Positions 41,979 to 49,996 of a stretch of 54,883 nucleotides of DNA are shown piece after piece (within the stretch, counting starts at the first letter, position 1; each line of letters opens with the position of its first letter). A program made the position numbers and the translations under genes. This DNA is from an uncultured Eubacteriales bacterium (GTDB taxonomy: Bacteria; Bacillota; Clostridia; Oscillospirales; Oscillospiraceae), in the NCBI GenBank assembly GCA_900545805.1, contig URAL01000008.1, positions 1 to 54,883 on the forward strand, read 5' to 3'. The notes beneath the pieces are model-generated. The model saw only the letters and a program-made list of their open reading frames with translations, did no database searches and was not told the DNA's origin.

Positions 41979-42970
41979 TCTCCGACCTCCTTTACCTGCG
42001 GGTCAATTACGCCGTAAAGCAGGTTTGCTATCATATTGCCCACGCAGACAAACAGCGCGGAAAAGAGGGTTATTCCGAGAAGCAGGGGCACGTCGCCGCG
42101 AAGTCCCGCCGCGGACACCGCACTGCCGAGACCGGGGTAGCTGAACACATTTTCCGCCATAACGGAGCCGCCGAAAAGCTCGGCAAAGGACGCAAACTGA
42201 AGCGTCAGTGCCGGGAAAAGAATGTTTCTCAGGCCGTGACGGCGCAGTATCGTCCAGTTGCCCTCACCTCTTGCCTTGGCAAAGAGCACGTACTCGCTGT
42301 TGAGAACGTCAACGAGCTTCTGACGGGTATGCAGAGCAATATTGGCAAAGGACATGAGGCTGAGAGTGAATGCGGGCAGCACCATGTGGTAGAGCTTCTG
42401 CCAGAAGGTCACATCCGCGCTCAGCACGCCGATGGGCGACGAGAAGCCGATGGGAAACCACTTGAGCCAGACGCCGAAGATCAGCAAAAACAGCAGTCCG
42501 AGCCAGAAGGTCGGAACGGAGCTGAGGATATAGCACACTTTTTTCAGTATCTTGTCCGGCCACCTGTTTCTGTACATTCCCATAACGCAGCCAAGCGCAA
42601 AGCCTATCAGCCCCGCCAATAGCCATGCGCACAACATCAATGCAAGTGAATTTACAAATCGCTCTCCTATAATATCCGCTACCGGACGGCGAAATATTGC
42701 GGATTCACCGAGGTTACCATGCAGAAGCTCGTTGAGCCACGAGAAAAATCTCTCCACGGGAGGCTCGTTAACGCCCCAATACTCCTCAATTTCCGCGCGC
42801 TGCTCCGGAGATACCGCCGTACCGAGCCCCAATATATACTGCTGTACGGGATCGACCGGCGATGCGGTCACAAGAATAAAGGAAATTACGCTGACAGCAA
42901 GCAGCAGCGACAGTATTTTTATACTGTATGTCACAAAGATGCGGGCAAGCCGCTTCGTTGCTCCACTCAT
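41975..42970 (-). CDS. Peptide/nickel-type ABC transporter permease (DppB/NikB-like)
   Basis: A 331-residue permease with six membrane segments. The N-terminal ASPVDPVQQYILG is the P.DP marker of the NikB-like branch, and the C-terminal GSVMAENVFSYPGLG is conserved in all DppB/NikB permeases. GAGGTG precedes its ATG. A terminator-like hairpin separates it from the binding-protein gene. Confidence 0.92.
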   Translation of the reverse strand: MSGATKRLARIFVTYSIKILSLLLAVSVISFILVTASPVDPVQQYILGLGTAVSPEQRAEIEEYWGVNEPPVERFFSWLNELLHGNLGESAIFRRPVADIIGERFVNSLALMLCAWLLAGLIGFALGCVMGMYRNRWPDKILKKVCYILSSVPTFWLGLLFLLIFGVWLKWFPIGFSSPIGVLSADVTFWQKLYHMVLPAFTLSLMSFANIALHTRQKLVDVLNSEYVLFAKARGEGNWTILRRHGLRNILFPALTLQFASFAELFGGSVMAENVFSYPGLGSAVSAAGLRGDVPLLLGITLFSALFVCVGNMIANLLYGVIDPQVKEVGE

Positions 42971-43049
42971 TTAAACACCTCTTTCTATCGGCTTTTATAA
43001 AAGAACGCCGGCAAGTTTTCTTACAAAAACCGACAGCGAAAAATACTTG

Positions 43050-43082
43050 CAGCCTGCCGCACCGCAATGATGCAGCAGGCTG
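43050..43082 (-). terminator. Partial terminator between binding-protein and permease genes
   Basis: Stem of 11 positions, 10 paired (CAGCCTGCcGC with GCAGCAGGCTG), followed on the minus strand by CAAGTATTTTT. In binding-protein operons such a leaky stop lets the binding protein be made in excess of the membrane parts. Confidence 0.65.
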
Positions 43083-43120
43083 ATACATTATAGAATTTTT
43101 GCCGTGTGATGTAAAGGAAC

Positions 43121-44710
43121 TTATTCCGCCCAAGCCCACTCGTTCAGGTTCTGGATGAGGGGCAGACCGTGACCGTGGCCGTGGATGGGCTGATCACCGA
43201 TGGAAAGACCGTCGCGGACGTAGGTGACGTGGTCAAGGTTTACGAGCCACACCCAGGGGCATTCGCCCTGCATGGCGGTGCCGGTGGTGCCGTCCCACTG
43301 AACATTCTTCCAGTTCTTGTTGGCTTCGTCAACGGTGAGTGCCGCCATTGCAGCTGCAAGGTAAGCGTCGGTGACGTCGCTCATGTAGCCCTCGGGGTTG
43401 TAGTAGTCAACGAGAGCACCCTCGGAGCGGTACAGGTAGTACGTCTCGTTCGGGATCGCAGAGCCCCAGCCCATGACAACGGCATCGGTGAACTGGCGCT
43501 GCTCGATCTCGTCCCAGCTGACACCTTCGATGTTGATTTTGATGCCGATATCCTTGACCTGCTCCGCAGCGGCCATGCCGACTGCCTGACGCACGGAGTC
43601 GCCGGAGGGATAGATGCAGGTGAACTCAGCCTTCAGGCCGTCCTTTTCGACAATGCCGTCACCGTCGGTATCCTTCCAACCGGCATCGGCGAGGAGCTTC
43701 TTCGCGTACTCGACGTTGGTGTCGATCTTGACCTCGGGGTTATTCCAAGGCATGCCGTCGTTCTCGGAGTATGCGGGTTTGCCGAAGCCGTTGAGGACTG
43801 CGTCCGCTATTGCCTGACGGTCAACGGCGTATGCGATAGCCTGACGGATCTCGATGTTGCAGGTCACGTCATTGCCGTAAGGAATGCCGGCTTCGTTAGT
43901 CTTGCCCTCGTTGGGAAGCATCGGCAGAGTGAAGCCGCGGTTATCGGCGGAGGCGATGGCTTCGACATGGTAGCCGTTTACCTTGGTGGTGCCGAGGGTC
44001 GCGGTGGAGTACGCAACATCCACCTCGCCCGCCTGCACGGCGGCAAGGGCAGCATCCTCGGACATAAAGACGACTGTCACGTTCTTGATCGCAGGCGCGC
44101 CGCCGTAGTAATCCTCATTGGCGACAAAGACGAGCTTCTCCTGCGGCTGCCACTCGACGAACTTATACGGGCCGGAACCAATCGGGTTTCTGCCGTAGTC
44201 CGCACCGTAGGCGTGCTTGGGCACGATACCGACGGAAGCGAGTGTGTTAAGGAAGATGGACGTCGGCCTCGAGAGGGTGATCTCAACGGTGGTGTCGTCC
44301 TTTGCAACGGCGCTCTTCATGTACGTGAGGTCGACCGAGCCCTGTGCGGTCTTGGCGGTCTCGAGCGTGAAAGCAACGTCCTCCGCTGTGACCGGCTTGC
44401 CGTCCGTGAACTTCGCATCGTCGCGGATGTTGAACGTCCAGACGAGGCCGTCGGGAGACAGCTCATACTTGGTCGCAAGGTCATTTTCGAAGGTCAGGTC
44501 AGATTTGTATCTGACGAGCGTGCTCTGCACGATCGGGGAGTTGCCGTGGCCCCAGCCCTGTGTCGGGTCGAGCGTCTCCGGTTCGGAGCCGATCGCAATG
44601 ACAACGCTGTCCTTCTTGGCTTCGGGCTGGTCATTTCCCTTTCCGCAGGCAGTCACGCCTATGACCATGAGCACCGCAAGAAGCAGAGCAATGAGTTTTT
44701 TCAGATTCAT
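43121..44710 (-). CDS. ABC transporter substrate-binding lipoprotein, peptide/nickel family (SBP_bac_5)
   Basis: A 529-residue extracytoplasmic lipoprotein. The signal peptide MNLKKLIALLLAVLMVIG ends in the lipobox VTAC with Cys22 as lipid anchor. Domain markers: SEPETLDPTQGWGHGNS, the block DGKPVTAEDVAFTLE and GSGPYKFVEWQP, all SBP_bac_5. Close to the C-terminus is IHGHGHGLPLIQNLNEW, a His-rich stretch conserved in NikA-like members and possibly a metal ligand. The whole transporter may take up nickel or a metal chelate, or peptides; sequence alone does not decide. A good promoter lies upstream. Confidence 0.9.
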   Translation of the reverse strand: MNLKKLIALLLAVLMVIGVTACGKGNDQPEAKKDSVVIAIGSEPETLDPTQGWGHGNSPIVQSTLVRYKSDLTFENDLATKYELSPDGLVWTFNIRDDAKFTDGKPVTAEDVAFTLETAKTAQGSVDLTYMKSAVAKDDTTVEITLSRPTSIFLNTLASVGIVPKHAYGADYGRNPIGSGPYKFVEWQPQEKLVFVANEDYYGGAPAIKNVTVVFMSEDAALAAVQAGEVDVAYSTATLGTTKVNGYHVEAIASADNRGFTLPMLPNEGKTNEAGIPYGNDVTCNIEIRQAIAYAVDRQAIADAVLNGFGKPAYSENDGMPWNNPEVKIDTNVEYAKKLLADAGWKDTDGDGIVEKDGLKAEFTCIYPSGDSVRQAVGMAAAEQVKDIGIKINIEGVSWDEIEQRQFTDAVVMGWGSAIPNETYYLYRSEGALVDYYNPEGYMSDVTDAYLAAAMAALTVDEANKNWKNVQWDGTTGTAMQGECPWVWLVNLDHVTYVRDGLSIGDQPIHGHGHGLPLIQNLNEWAWAE

Positions 44711-44753
44711 TTGGGGTTCTTCCTTTCACGATATCATGGATTTAATCAGATTT

Positions 44754-44783
44754 CATATACGGCACATCTGCCGCCTCTGTCAA
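44754..44783 (-). promoter_or_regulatory. Promoter of the ABC importer operon
   Basis: On the minus strand a perfect TTGACA (-35), 18 bases and TATATG (-10), about 45 bases ahead of the binding-protein start. Further upstream a TTGCG/CGCAA inverted repeat lies near 44876-44900 in an AT-rich tract and might be a regulator site. Confidence 0.6.
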
Positions 44784-44935
44784 AACCCGATTTAACATGT
44801 CTGATTTTCTCATGGATCTGCCAAACGCGCAAGCTCCCCGGGGGGATAAAATTTTGCAATTTTACCAAACAAAAGTTGCGAAATTGTGCAAAATCGCAAT
44901 TTGCATTTGAAACCGCATCTGCGTAAATGCAAAAA

Positions 44936-44967
44936 AATCGACAAGCATCACATGATACTTGCCGATT
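44936..44967 (-). terminator. Intrinsic terminator of tmRNA
   Basis: Fifteen-position stem with two non-canonical pairs (AATCGACAAGCATCA with TGATACTTGCCGATT), two-base loop, then a T-run of seven on the minus strand. It lies five bases beyond the CCA end of tmRNA. Confidence 0.85.
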
Positions 44968-44972
44968 TGGCT

Positions 44973-45320
44973 TGGTGGAGATGGGGGGAGTTGAACCCCC
45001 GTCCGAAAGCACTTTAACAGGAACTTCTCCGAGCGCATACGGTCAACTGCATTCCCTTCCCTGCGCGCCGGCCGTCAGGCTCGCAGAGTCGGTAGCTTCA
45101 TTATGCGTGGTGCGCTCAAAGCTTTGCGCACTCACGGGCACCACTGATCGACGCTCCGTTCCGGGCCGTGGTCCTCCCGGAGGGAACGCTCGCTAATTAA
45201 GCAGCGAGAAGAACAGTATCGTTGTTGTTCTTTAATTTATAAGTCGCCCATTTTTAGGATGGTAGGCGCATCCGCTCGCTATTCCTGCCTCCATACCCCC
45301 GTCGAAACCGGTACATCCCC
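44973..45320 (-). ncRNA. ssrA: tmRNA (transfer-messenger RNA)
   Basis: A 348-base one-piece tmRNA. The tRNA-like part is clear: 5' GGGGATG pairs with 3' CATCTCC next to an encoded CCA, with a G3-U pair that marks alanyl-tRNA synthetase substrates, and a T-arm GGGGGTTCAACTCCCCC. The 5' side continues TACCGGTTTCGACGGGGGT, highly conserved. The tag frame ends KNNNDTVLLAA with stop TAA (45199-45197) and a second TAG close by. If the in-frame GCG at 45247 is the resume codon, the tag has 16 residues; I cannot fix that codon. smpB is two genes upstream on the same strand. Confidence 0.97.
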
Positions 45321-45344
45321 ATATTTTTAGAGGCGCTTTGAGTC

Positions 45345-45536
45345 ATGCCTTAGTCGGTACTGCCGTGGCCCGACTTTCAAATTGGTGCCATAATGTACTG
45401 CTACGCAACCCAAGGGTGCGATGCTAAATTTTATGCACACCGAGCAGTGCGGTGAAAATTTGTTTGCAACCCTGGAGGACTACAAAACTTTCTGATGCAT
45501 TGCCGTACAGACCTAAGCTGTGGTGGGCTGAGGCAT
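45345..45536. ncRNA. Long imperfect hairpin between tmRNA and the cyclophilin gene, candidate structured RNA
   Basis: About 190 non-coding bases closed by ATGCCT/AGGCAT and folding back along their length: AAATTTT with AAAATTT, GGGTTGC with GCACCC, and an apical CACCG/CGGTG hairpin. A rod with bulges is the outline of 6S RNA, but no 6S sequence hallmark was confirmed. On the plus strand the closing stem is followed by TTTTT, like a terminator; on the minus strand it would lie in the leader of the tmRNA precursor, for which no separate promoter is obvious. Strand is left open. Confidence 0.4.
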
Positions 45537-45546
45537 TTTTCATACG

Positions 45547-45568
45547 GGGGTGCGGTTTTCCGCACCCC
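45547..45568. terminator. Hairpin after the cyclophilin gene
   Basis: Perfect 9-bp stem GGGGTGCGG/CCGCACCCC with loop TTTT, nine bases after the cyclophilin stop. No U-run follows on the minus strand, so termination could be inefficient and tmRNA might be reached by read-through. Confidence 0.5.
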
Positions 45569-45576
45569 TGTAAAGC

Positions 45577-46095
45577 TTACATTTTCTCGGGTTCGGGATA
45601 GTCCACGCCGAAGGTATCGACCGTGACCTTCTTCATTGCCTGGCGGTGAATGGGCTTATCGTTTCTGCCGGTCATGCATTTGGCTATCTTATCGACGTTT
45701 TCCATGCCCTCGATGACCTTGCCGAAGGCCGCGTACTGGCCGTCAAGGTGGGGTGCGTCCTCGTGCATGATGAAGAACTGGCTGCCGGCGGAGTTCGGAG
45801 CCATCGCACGCGCCATGGACAGGACGCCGCGCGTATGCTTGAGGTCGTTGGGTACGCCGTTCATTTTGAACTCTCCCTTTATCGAGTAGCCCGGGCCGCC
45901 GACGCCGATGCCCTGTGGGTCGCCGCCCTGGATCATAAAGCCGCGGATGACGCGGTGGAAGATAACGCCGTCATAAAACCTGTTCTTCACCAGCGAGATG
46001 AAATTGTTGACCGTGTTGGGAGCTACCTCGGGGTAAAGCTCCGCCTTTATGATATCGCCGTTTTCCATTTCGATGGTTACTATGGGATTGCTCAT
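45577..46095 (-). CDS. Cyclophilin-type peptidyl-prolyl cis-trans isomerase
   Basis: A 172-residue cytoplasmic cyclophilin with no signal peptide. Active-site blocks FYDGVIFHRVIRGFMIQGGDP (cut here at its core FHRVIRGFMIQGGDP), the GSQFFIMHEDAPHLDGQYAAFG segment and the tight length mark the short bacterial form. It speeds proline isomerisation in protein folding. Its ATG touches the smpB stop (one shared base), so it is coupled with the trans-translation gene. Confidence 0.95.
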   Translation of the reverse strand: MSNPIVTIEMENGDIIKAELYPEVAPNTVNNFISLVKNRFYDGVIFHRVIRGFMIQGGDPQGIGVGGPGYSIKGEFKMNGVPNDLKHTRGVLSMARAMAPNSAGSQFFIMHEDAPHLDGQYAAFGKVIEGMENVDKIAKCMTGRNDKPIHRQAMKKVTVDTFGVDYPEPEKM

Positions 46096-46559
46096 CAGTG
46101 TCTCTCCTTCAATGTTCTTTCAATGTCGCGCACAGCCTCACGCTTTGCATCGTCATTTCGTTTATCATACAGCTTTTTGCCCTTGCACAGGCCGAGCTCG
46201 ACCTTCACCCTGCTGTCCTTAAAATACAGCGACAGCGGAATGAGCGCCACGCCCTCCTGCATCACACGTGCATTGAGCTTTACTATCTCGCGCTTGTGCA
46301 TGAGAAGTCTTCTCGGCCGCACGGGGTCTTTATTGAAAATGTTGCCCTTTTCATATGGGCTTATATGCAGCGACCTAACGAAAAGCTCGCCGTTTTTTAT
46401 CGTGCAGTAGCAGTCCTTCATATTGACCGTGCCCGCTCTGAGCGATTTTACCTCCGTTCCGGCAAGCTCTATGCCGGCTTCAAACCTGTCGAGCACGAAA
46501 TAATCGTGAAAAGCCTTGCGGTTTGACGCTATCTGCTTTGTTCCGGTCTGCTTAGGCAT
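46095..46559 (-). CDS. smpB: SmpB, tmRNA-binding protein
   Basis: A 154-residue RNA-binding protein needed for tmRNA to enter stalled ribosomes. Family blocks: NRKAFHDYFVLDRFEAGIEL, GTEVKSLRAGTVNMKDCY, LHISPYEKGNIFN and the basic C-terminal tail GKKLYDKRNDDAKREAVRDI, which senses the empty mRNA channel. The tmRNA gene is 775 bases downstream on the same strand. Confidence 0.97.
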   Translation of the reverse strand: MPKQTGTKQIASNRKAFHDYFVLDRFEAGIELAGTEVKSLRAGTVNMKDCYCTIKNGELFVRSLHISPYEKGNIFNKDPVRPRRLLMHKREIVKLNARVMQEGVALIPLSLYFKDSRVKVELGLCKGKKLYDKRNDDAKREAVRDIERTLKERH

Positions 46560-46584
46560 TCGCTCACCTCCCGACCGTCAGTAT

Positions 46585-46593
46585 ATTATACCA
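46585..46593 (-). promoter_or_regulatory. Extended -10 promoter of smpB
   Basis: TGGTATAAT on the minus strand, 26 bases ahead of the ATG, with only TTTAAT at the -35 distance. GGGAGGTGAG is the ribosome site. Confidence 0.65.
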
Positions 46594-46632
46594 CACTATG
46601 TTCAAGAATTAAATAATAATTTGTAAATGTAT

Positions 46633-47430
46633 TCACATATTGGCTTTGAGAATGTCCGCGATCTCGGTAACATCCTTGAGGACGTAATCCGGCTTGCGCT
46701 CGGCTTTTTCGATATCATCAAGGCTGCTCTCGCCCGACAGTACGCAAACGGACACCGCTCCGGCGTTCTGCGCTACCGCGATGTCGGTATAAAGCCTGTC
46801 GCCCACACAGCAGATGTTCTCGTTGGGAACGCCGGTCTGCTCTGATATTATGTCAACCATATTGCGATTGGGCTTTCCGATAAACACAGGCTCTACTCCG
46901 CTGGCTGCAGTCAGCAGTGCACAGATGCTGCCGCAGTCTGGCAGCACCTCGTTTGCCGGCATAGGGCAGACCCAGTCGGGATTTGCGGCAACAAATGCCG
47001 CACCGCGGCGCAGATAATGCACGGCCTTATCGAGCTTTTCATAGGTAAGCGTCGTGTCAAAGCCGACACAAACGACGCTTACCTCCTCGCTGTCACCAAG
47101 GTCGACGCCGTAGCTTTCAAGCTCGCCCAGAAACGCCGGAGTTCCGACCGGATAGACGAGCGCGCCGGGGTGGCGGCTGTTTAAATACATCGCCGTTGCC
47201 ATGCCGGAGGTGAAAACATTCTCCTTTTCGCAGGGAAAGCCCAGCTTTCTCAGGCGGGTTATATAGTCAATGCCTGCGCGCGAGGAGTTATTGGTCAGAT
47301 ATATATACTCCCTGCCGCTTTTCCTGACGGTATTTATAAAATCAACGGCGCCGTCAAACACCTCATCGCCGAGGTACAGCGTACCGTCCATATCCAAAAG
47401 AAAAAGTTTTGTGTTAAGAAGCTTATCCAT
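46633..47430 (-). CDS. HAD-superfamily hydrolase, IIA (NagD/AraL type)
   Basis: A 265-residue cytoplasmic phosphatase. HAD motif I is DMDGTLYLGD (Asp13 and Asp15), motif II the NNSS in YLTNNSSRAG, motif III Lys in IGKPNRN and motif IV GDRLYTDIAVAQNAG. The C2-type cap between motifs II and III is that of NagD/p-nitrophenylphosphatase-like sugar phosphate phosphatases. The substrate cannot be read from sequence. Confidence 0.92.
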   Translation of the reverse strand: MDKLLNTKLFLLDMDGTLYLGDEVFDGAVDFINTVRKSGREYIYLTNNSSRAGIDYITRLRKLGFPCEKENVFTSGMATAMYLNSRHPGALVYPVGTPAFLGELESYGVDLGDSEEVSVVCVGFDTTLTYEKLDKAVHYLRRGAAFVAANPDWVCPMPANEVLPDCGSICALLTAASGVEPVFIGKPNRNMVDIISEQTGVPNENICCVGDRLYTDIAVAQNAGAVSVCVLSGESSLDDIEKAERKPDYVLKDVTEIADILKANM

Positions 47431-47499
47431 TATAAAACTCCGATCTTAAAATATCGGATATATTATATAGTTTCATGCGCTTAAAATCAACAACATATC

Positions 47500-47527
47500 T
47501 TGAATTGACGGGCGAATATGATACAAT
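47500..47527 (+). promoter_or_regulatory. Promoter of the GH2 gene
   Basis: TTGAAT (-35), 16 bases, TACAAT (-10); the start codon is 33 bases downstream after AAGGAG. A second -35-like TTGACG overlaps. Confidence 0.6.
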
Positions 47528-47560
47528 TACTTAAAACAAAAAACTCCAAGGAGCTATTAT

Positions 47561-49867
47561 ATGGATATTGCTTTCAATAACGACTGGCTGTTCACCGAGA
47601 ATTTCGACGCGGGCTTTGATGAGGCCGTTTCCGTCCGCCTTCCGCACACGGCAAAGGAGATACCCTACAACTATATAAACTGCCGGGACTATCAGATGGT
47701 CTGCGGCTACAGAAAGATCTTTACCGCGCCAGGCGATTGGCAGGGCAAAAAGCTTATCCTGCGCTTTGACGGCGCTGCGCACGAGGCGACGGTGTTCTGC
47801 AACGGCGAAAGGGTCGGATATCACGCCTGCGGCTACACGGCGTTTTGCGTCGATATCACAGACCTTGTACGGCTCGGCGGCGAGAACGTCATTGATGTGC
47901 GGCTCGACACGCGAGAGAGCCTGAACATTCCCCCGTTCGGCTTTGTTATCGACTATCTGTGCTACGGCGGCCTGTACCGCGAGGTGACGCTTGAGGTAAA
48001 AGAACCCGAGTATATTAAGGAAGTGCTCATTGAAAACACCGGGCTGCGCGAGATACGCGTAAGGATAGCCTCCGAGTGCGGAAGCCTTGTCACCGACATA
48101 GTTGATAACAGCGGCGCGGTCATATCCTCGGCTGTCGGCAAGGCGTTTGAGCTCAATGTTCCCGAGGCCGAGCTCTGGTCTGTCGACTCCCCCGCCCTGT
48201 ACACCGCACGGGTTCGCGCCATGCGCGGAGGCGAGTGCGTCGACGAAAAGCGCCTGAGATTCGGCTTCAGAACGGTGAAATTTAAAAGCGACGGCTTTTA
48301 TCTAAACGGAGAAAGGCTGAAAATACGCGGGCTCAACCGTCATCAGTCTTACGCCTATGTCGGCTACGCTATGCCGAGGTCGGTGCAGGAGCTCGACGCG
48401 GAGATACTGAAAAATGAGCTCGGCGTAAATGCCGTGCGCACCTCGCACTATCCGCAGTCACAGCACTTCATATCGCGCTGTGATGAGCTCGGACTTCTCG
48501 TGTTCACTGAGATACCCGGCTGGCAGCACATCGGCGACGAGGACTGGAAGCGGCAGGCCGTCAAAAACACCGACGAGATGGTTCGGCAGTACATGCATCA
48601 CCCGTCGATCATGCTTTGGGGCGTTAGGATAAATGAATCGCAGGACTGCGACGAGCTTTACAGGCGCACAAACGCCGTTGCGCATACGCTCGATTCCGGC
48701 CGCCAGACAAGCGGCGTGAGATATATAGAAAAAAGCCGTCTGCTTGAGGATGTTTACGCGTACAACGATTTCTCGCACTGCGGCGATAATGCCGGGCTCA
48801 AGCCTAAAAAATCGGTCACAGCGAAAAAGCATAACGGATATCTCGTTTCCGAGTGCAACGGACACATGTTCCCGACAAAAGCCTTTGACGACGAGCGCCA
48901 CAGACTCGACCACGCGCTGCGGCACGCTAAGGTGCTCGACGCTATGTACGCCGACGACGATATCAGCGGCATATTCCCCTGGTGCATGTTCGACTACAAC
49001 ACTCATCAGGATTTCGGCAGCGGAGACGGGATATGTTATCACGGTGTTATGGACATGTTCCGCAACCCAAAGCTCGCCTCGGCCGTGTATGCAAGTCAAA
49101 GTGAGGATAAGCCCTGCTGCGTCGTGTCCTCGTCCATGGATATAGGCGAGCATCCGGCAGGCGATATAGGCAGGGTGTATGTTTTCACAAACGCCGACTG
49201 CGTGAGGCTTTATAAGGACGGCGTGTTCGTCCGCGAGTTTGCCCCAAGCCGTGAGGAGTACCCTGCTCTGCCGCATCCGCCCGTTATAATCGACGACTTT
49301 ATCGGCGAGCTTCTCATAACGCAGGAGGGCTTTGATGAAAAAACGGCCGCGGCCGTGAAGGAGTGTCTGCTTGCGGTTGCAAAGTTCGGGCCGAGCTCGC
49401 TGCCGCCTAAGATACTTGCCAAGTTCGCACGGCTGATGCTGCTCAAGGGCTTTAAGTTCTCCGACGGTGTTGAGCTATACGGCAAATACATCGGCAACTG
49501 GGGCGGAGAGGCAACAAAATGGCGCTTTGACGCTGTAAAAGGCGGAAAGCTTATCTGCTCGGTAACTCGCTCGCCCGGTCAGAGAGTGCATCTTGAGGTA
49601 AGCACGAGCAAAACGCAGCTCTTCGAGGGCGATACCTACGATGCCGCCGCCGTGCGCATCCGCGCCGTTGACGAGCACGGCAACCTCGCTCCCTACTGGC
49701 AGGAGCCTGTTATATTAAAGTGCTCAGGCCCAATTATGCTCATAGGCCCGGAGATTATATCACTCAAGGGCGGCTCCGGCGGCTGCTATGTGAAAACCTG
49801 CGGCAGCTCCGGCTCGGCGGAGCTTTGCGTAAATTATATTAAAATCAAATTTGAAATAAACGTATAA
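47561..49867 (+). CDS. Glycoside hydrolase family 2 protein (beta-galactosidase/beta-glucuronidase-like)
   Basis: A 768-residue GH2 enzyme with no signal peptide, so cytoplasmic. Order: N-terminal jelly-roll sugar-binding domain (to about 150), immunoglobulin-like domain, TIM barrel (about 240-520), then extra C-terminal beta domains. The acid/base is Glu359 in WGVRINES, after MHHPSIMLW; the nucleophile is probably Glu431 in LVSECNGHMFP. The GLNRHQSYAYVG loop near 257-269 is the GH2 signature region. No transporter or regulator gene is beside it. Beta-galactosidase is the default guess, but the specificity is not fixed. It ends 130 bases before a mobile-element gene on the opposite strand. 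Confidence 0.92.
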   Translation: MDIAFNNDWLFTENFDAGFDEAVSVRLPHTAKEIPYNYINCRDYQMVCGYRKIFTAPGDWQGKKLILRFDGAAHEATVFCNGERVGYHACGYTAFCVDITDLVRLGGENVIDVRLDTRESLNIPPFGFVIDYLCYGGLYREVTLEVKEPEYIKEVLIENTGLREIRVRIASECGSLVTDIVDNSGAVISSAVGKAFELNVPEAELWSVDSPALYTARVRAMRGGECVDEKRLRFGFRTVKFKSDGFYLNGERLKIRGLNRHQSYAYVGYAMPRSVQELDAEILKNELGVNAVRTSHYPQSQHFISRCDELGLLVFTEIPGWQHIGDEDWKRQAVKNTDEMVRQYMHHPSIMLWGVRINESQDCDELYRRTNAVAHTLDSGRQTSGVRYIEKSRLLEDVYAYNDFSHCGDNAGLKPKKSVTAKKHNGYLVSECNGHMFPTKAFDDERHRLDHALRHAKVLDAMYADDDISGIFPWCMFDYNTHQDFGSGDGICYHGVMDMFRNPKLASAVYASQSEDKPCCVVSSSMDIGEHPAGDIGRVYVFTNADCVRLYKDGVFVREFAPSREEYPALPHPPVIIDDFIGELLITQEGFDEKTAAAVKECLLAVAKFGPSSLPPKILAKFARLMLLKGFKFSDGVELYGKYIGNWGGEATKWRFDAVKGGKLICSVTRSPGQRVHLEVSTSKTQLFEGDTYDAAAVRIRAVDEHGNLAPYWQEPVILKCSGPIMLIGPEIISLKGGSGGCYVKTCGSSGSAELCVNYIKIKFEINV

Positions 49868-49902
49868 GAGAATATACGTAATTAAAAAATATAGTTAAAT
49901 GC

Positions 49903-49933
49903 AAAAAACCACCGCCCCGTTAGACACGGGCGG
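49903..49933 (-). terminator. Intrinsic terminator of the recombinase transcript
   Basis: Stem CCGCCCcGT/ACGGGCGG with one bulged base, followed on the minus strand by GGTTTTTT. It lies close to the probable element boundary. Confidence 0.7.
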
Positions 49934-49996
49934 ATAACGAAGTTTTTATGTAGGATACGGTGCAGTCTCTGAAAAGGGGCTGCACCGCGTTCTGCT

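Noticed and set aside
43169..44926. A 585-codon open frame on the plus strand opposite the ABC binding-protein gene
   Set aside because: It is the antisense of a gene with clear lipobox and SBP_bac_5 domains, has composition typical of reverse-frame artefacts and runs into the non-coding leader.
44973..45060. A tRNA gene with GGGGGTTCAACTCCCCC
   Set aside because: The T-arm and CCA belong to tmRNA; the 5' acceptor strand lies 340 bases away.
44927..45196. An 89-codon plus-strand frame with an apparent start inside the tmRNA region
   Set aside because: It overlaps tmRNA and its terminator; it translates the complement of the tRNA-like domain and is a well-known kind of false gene.
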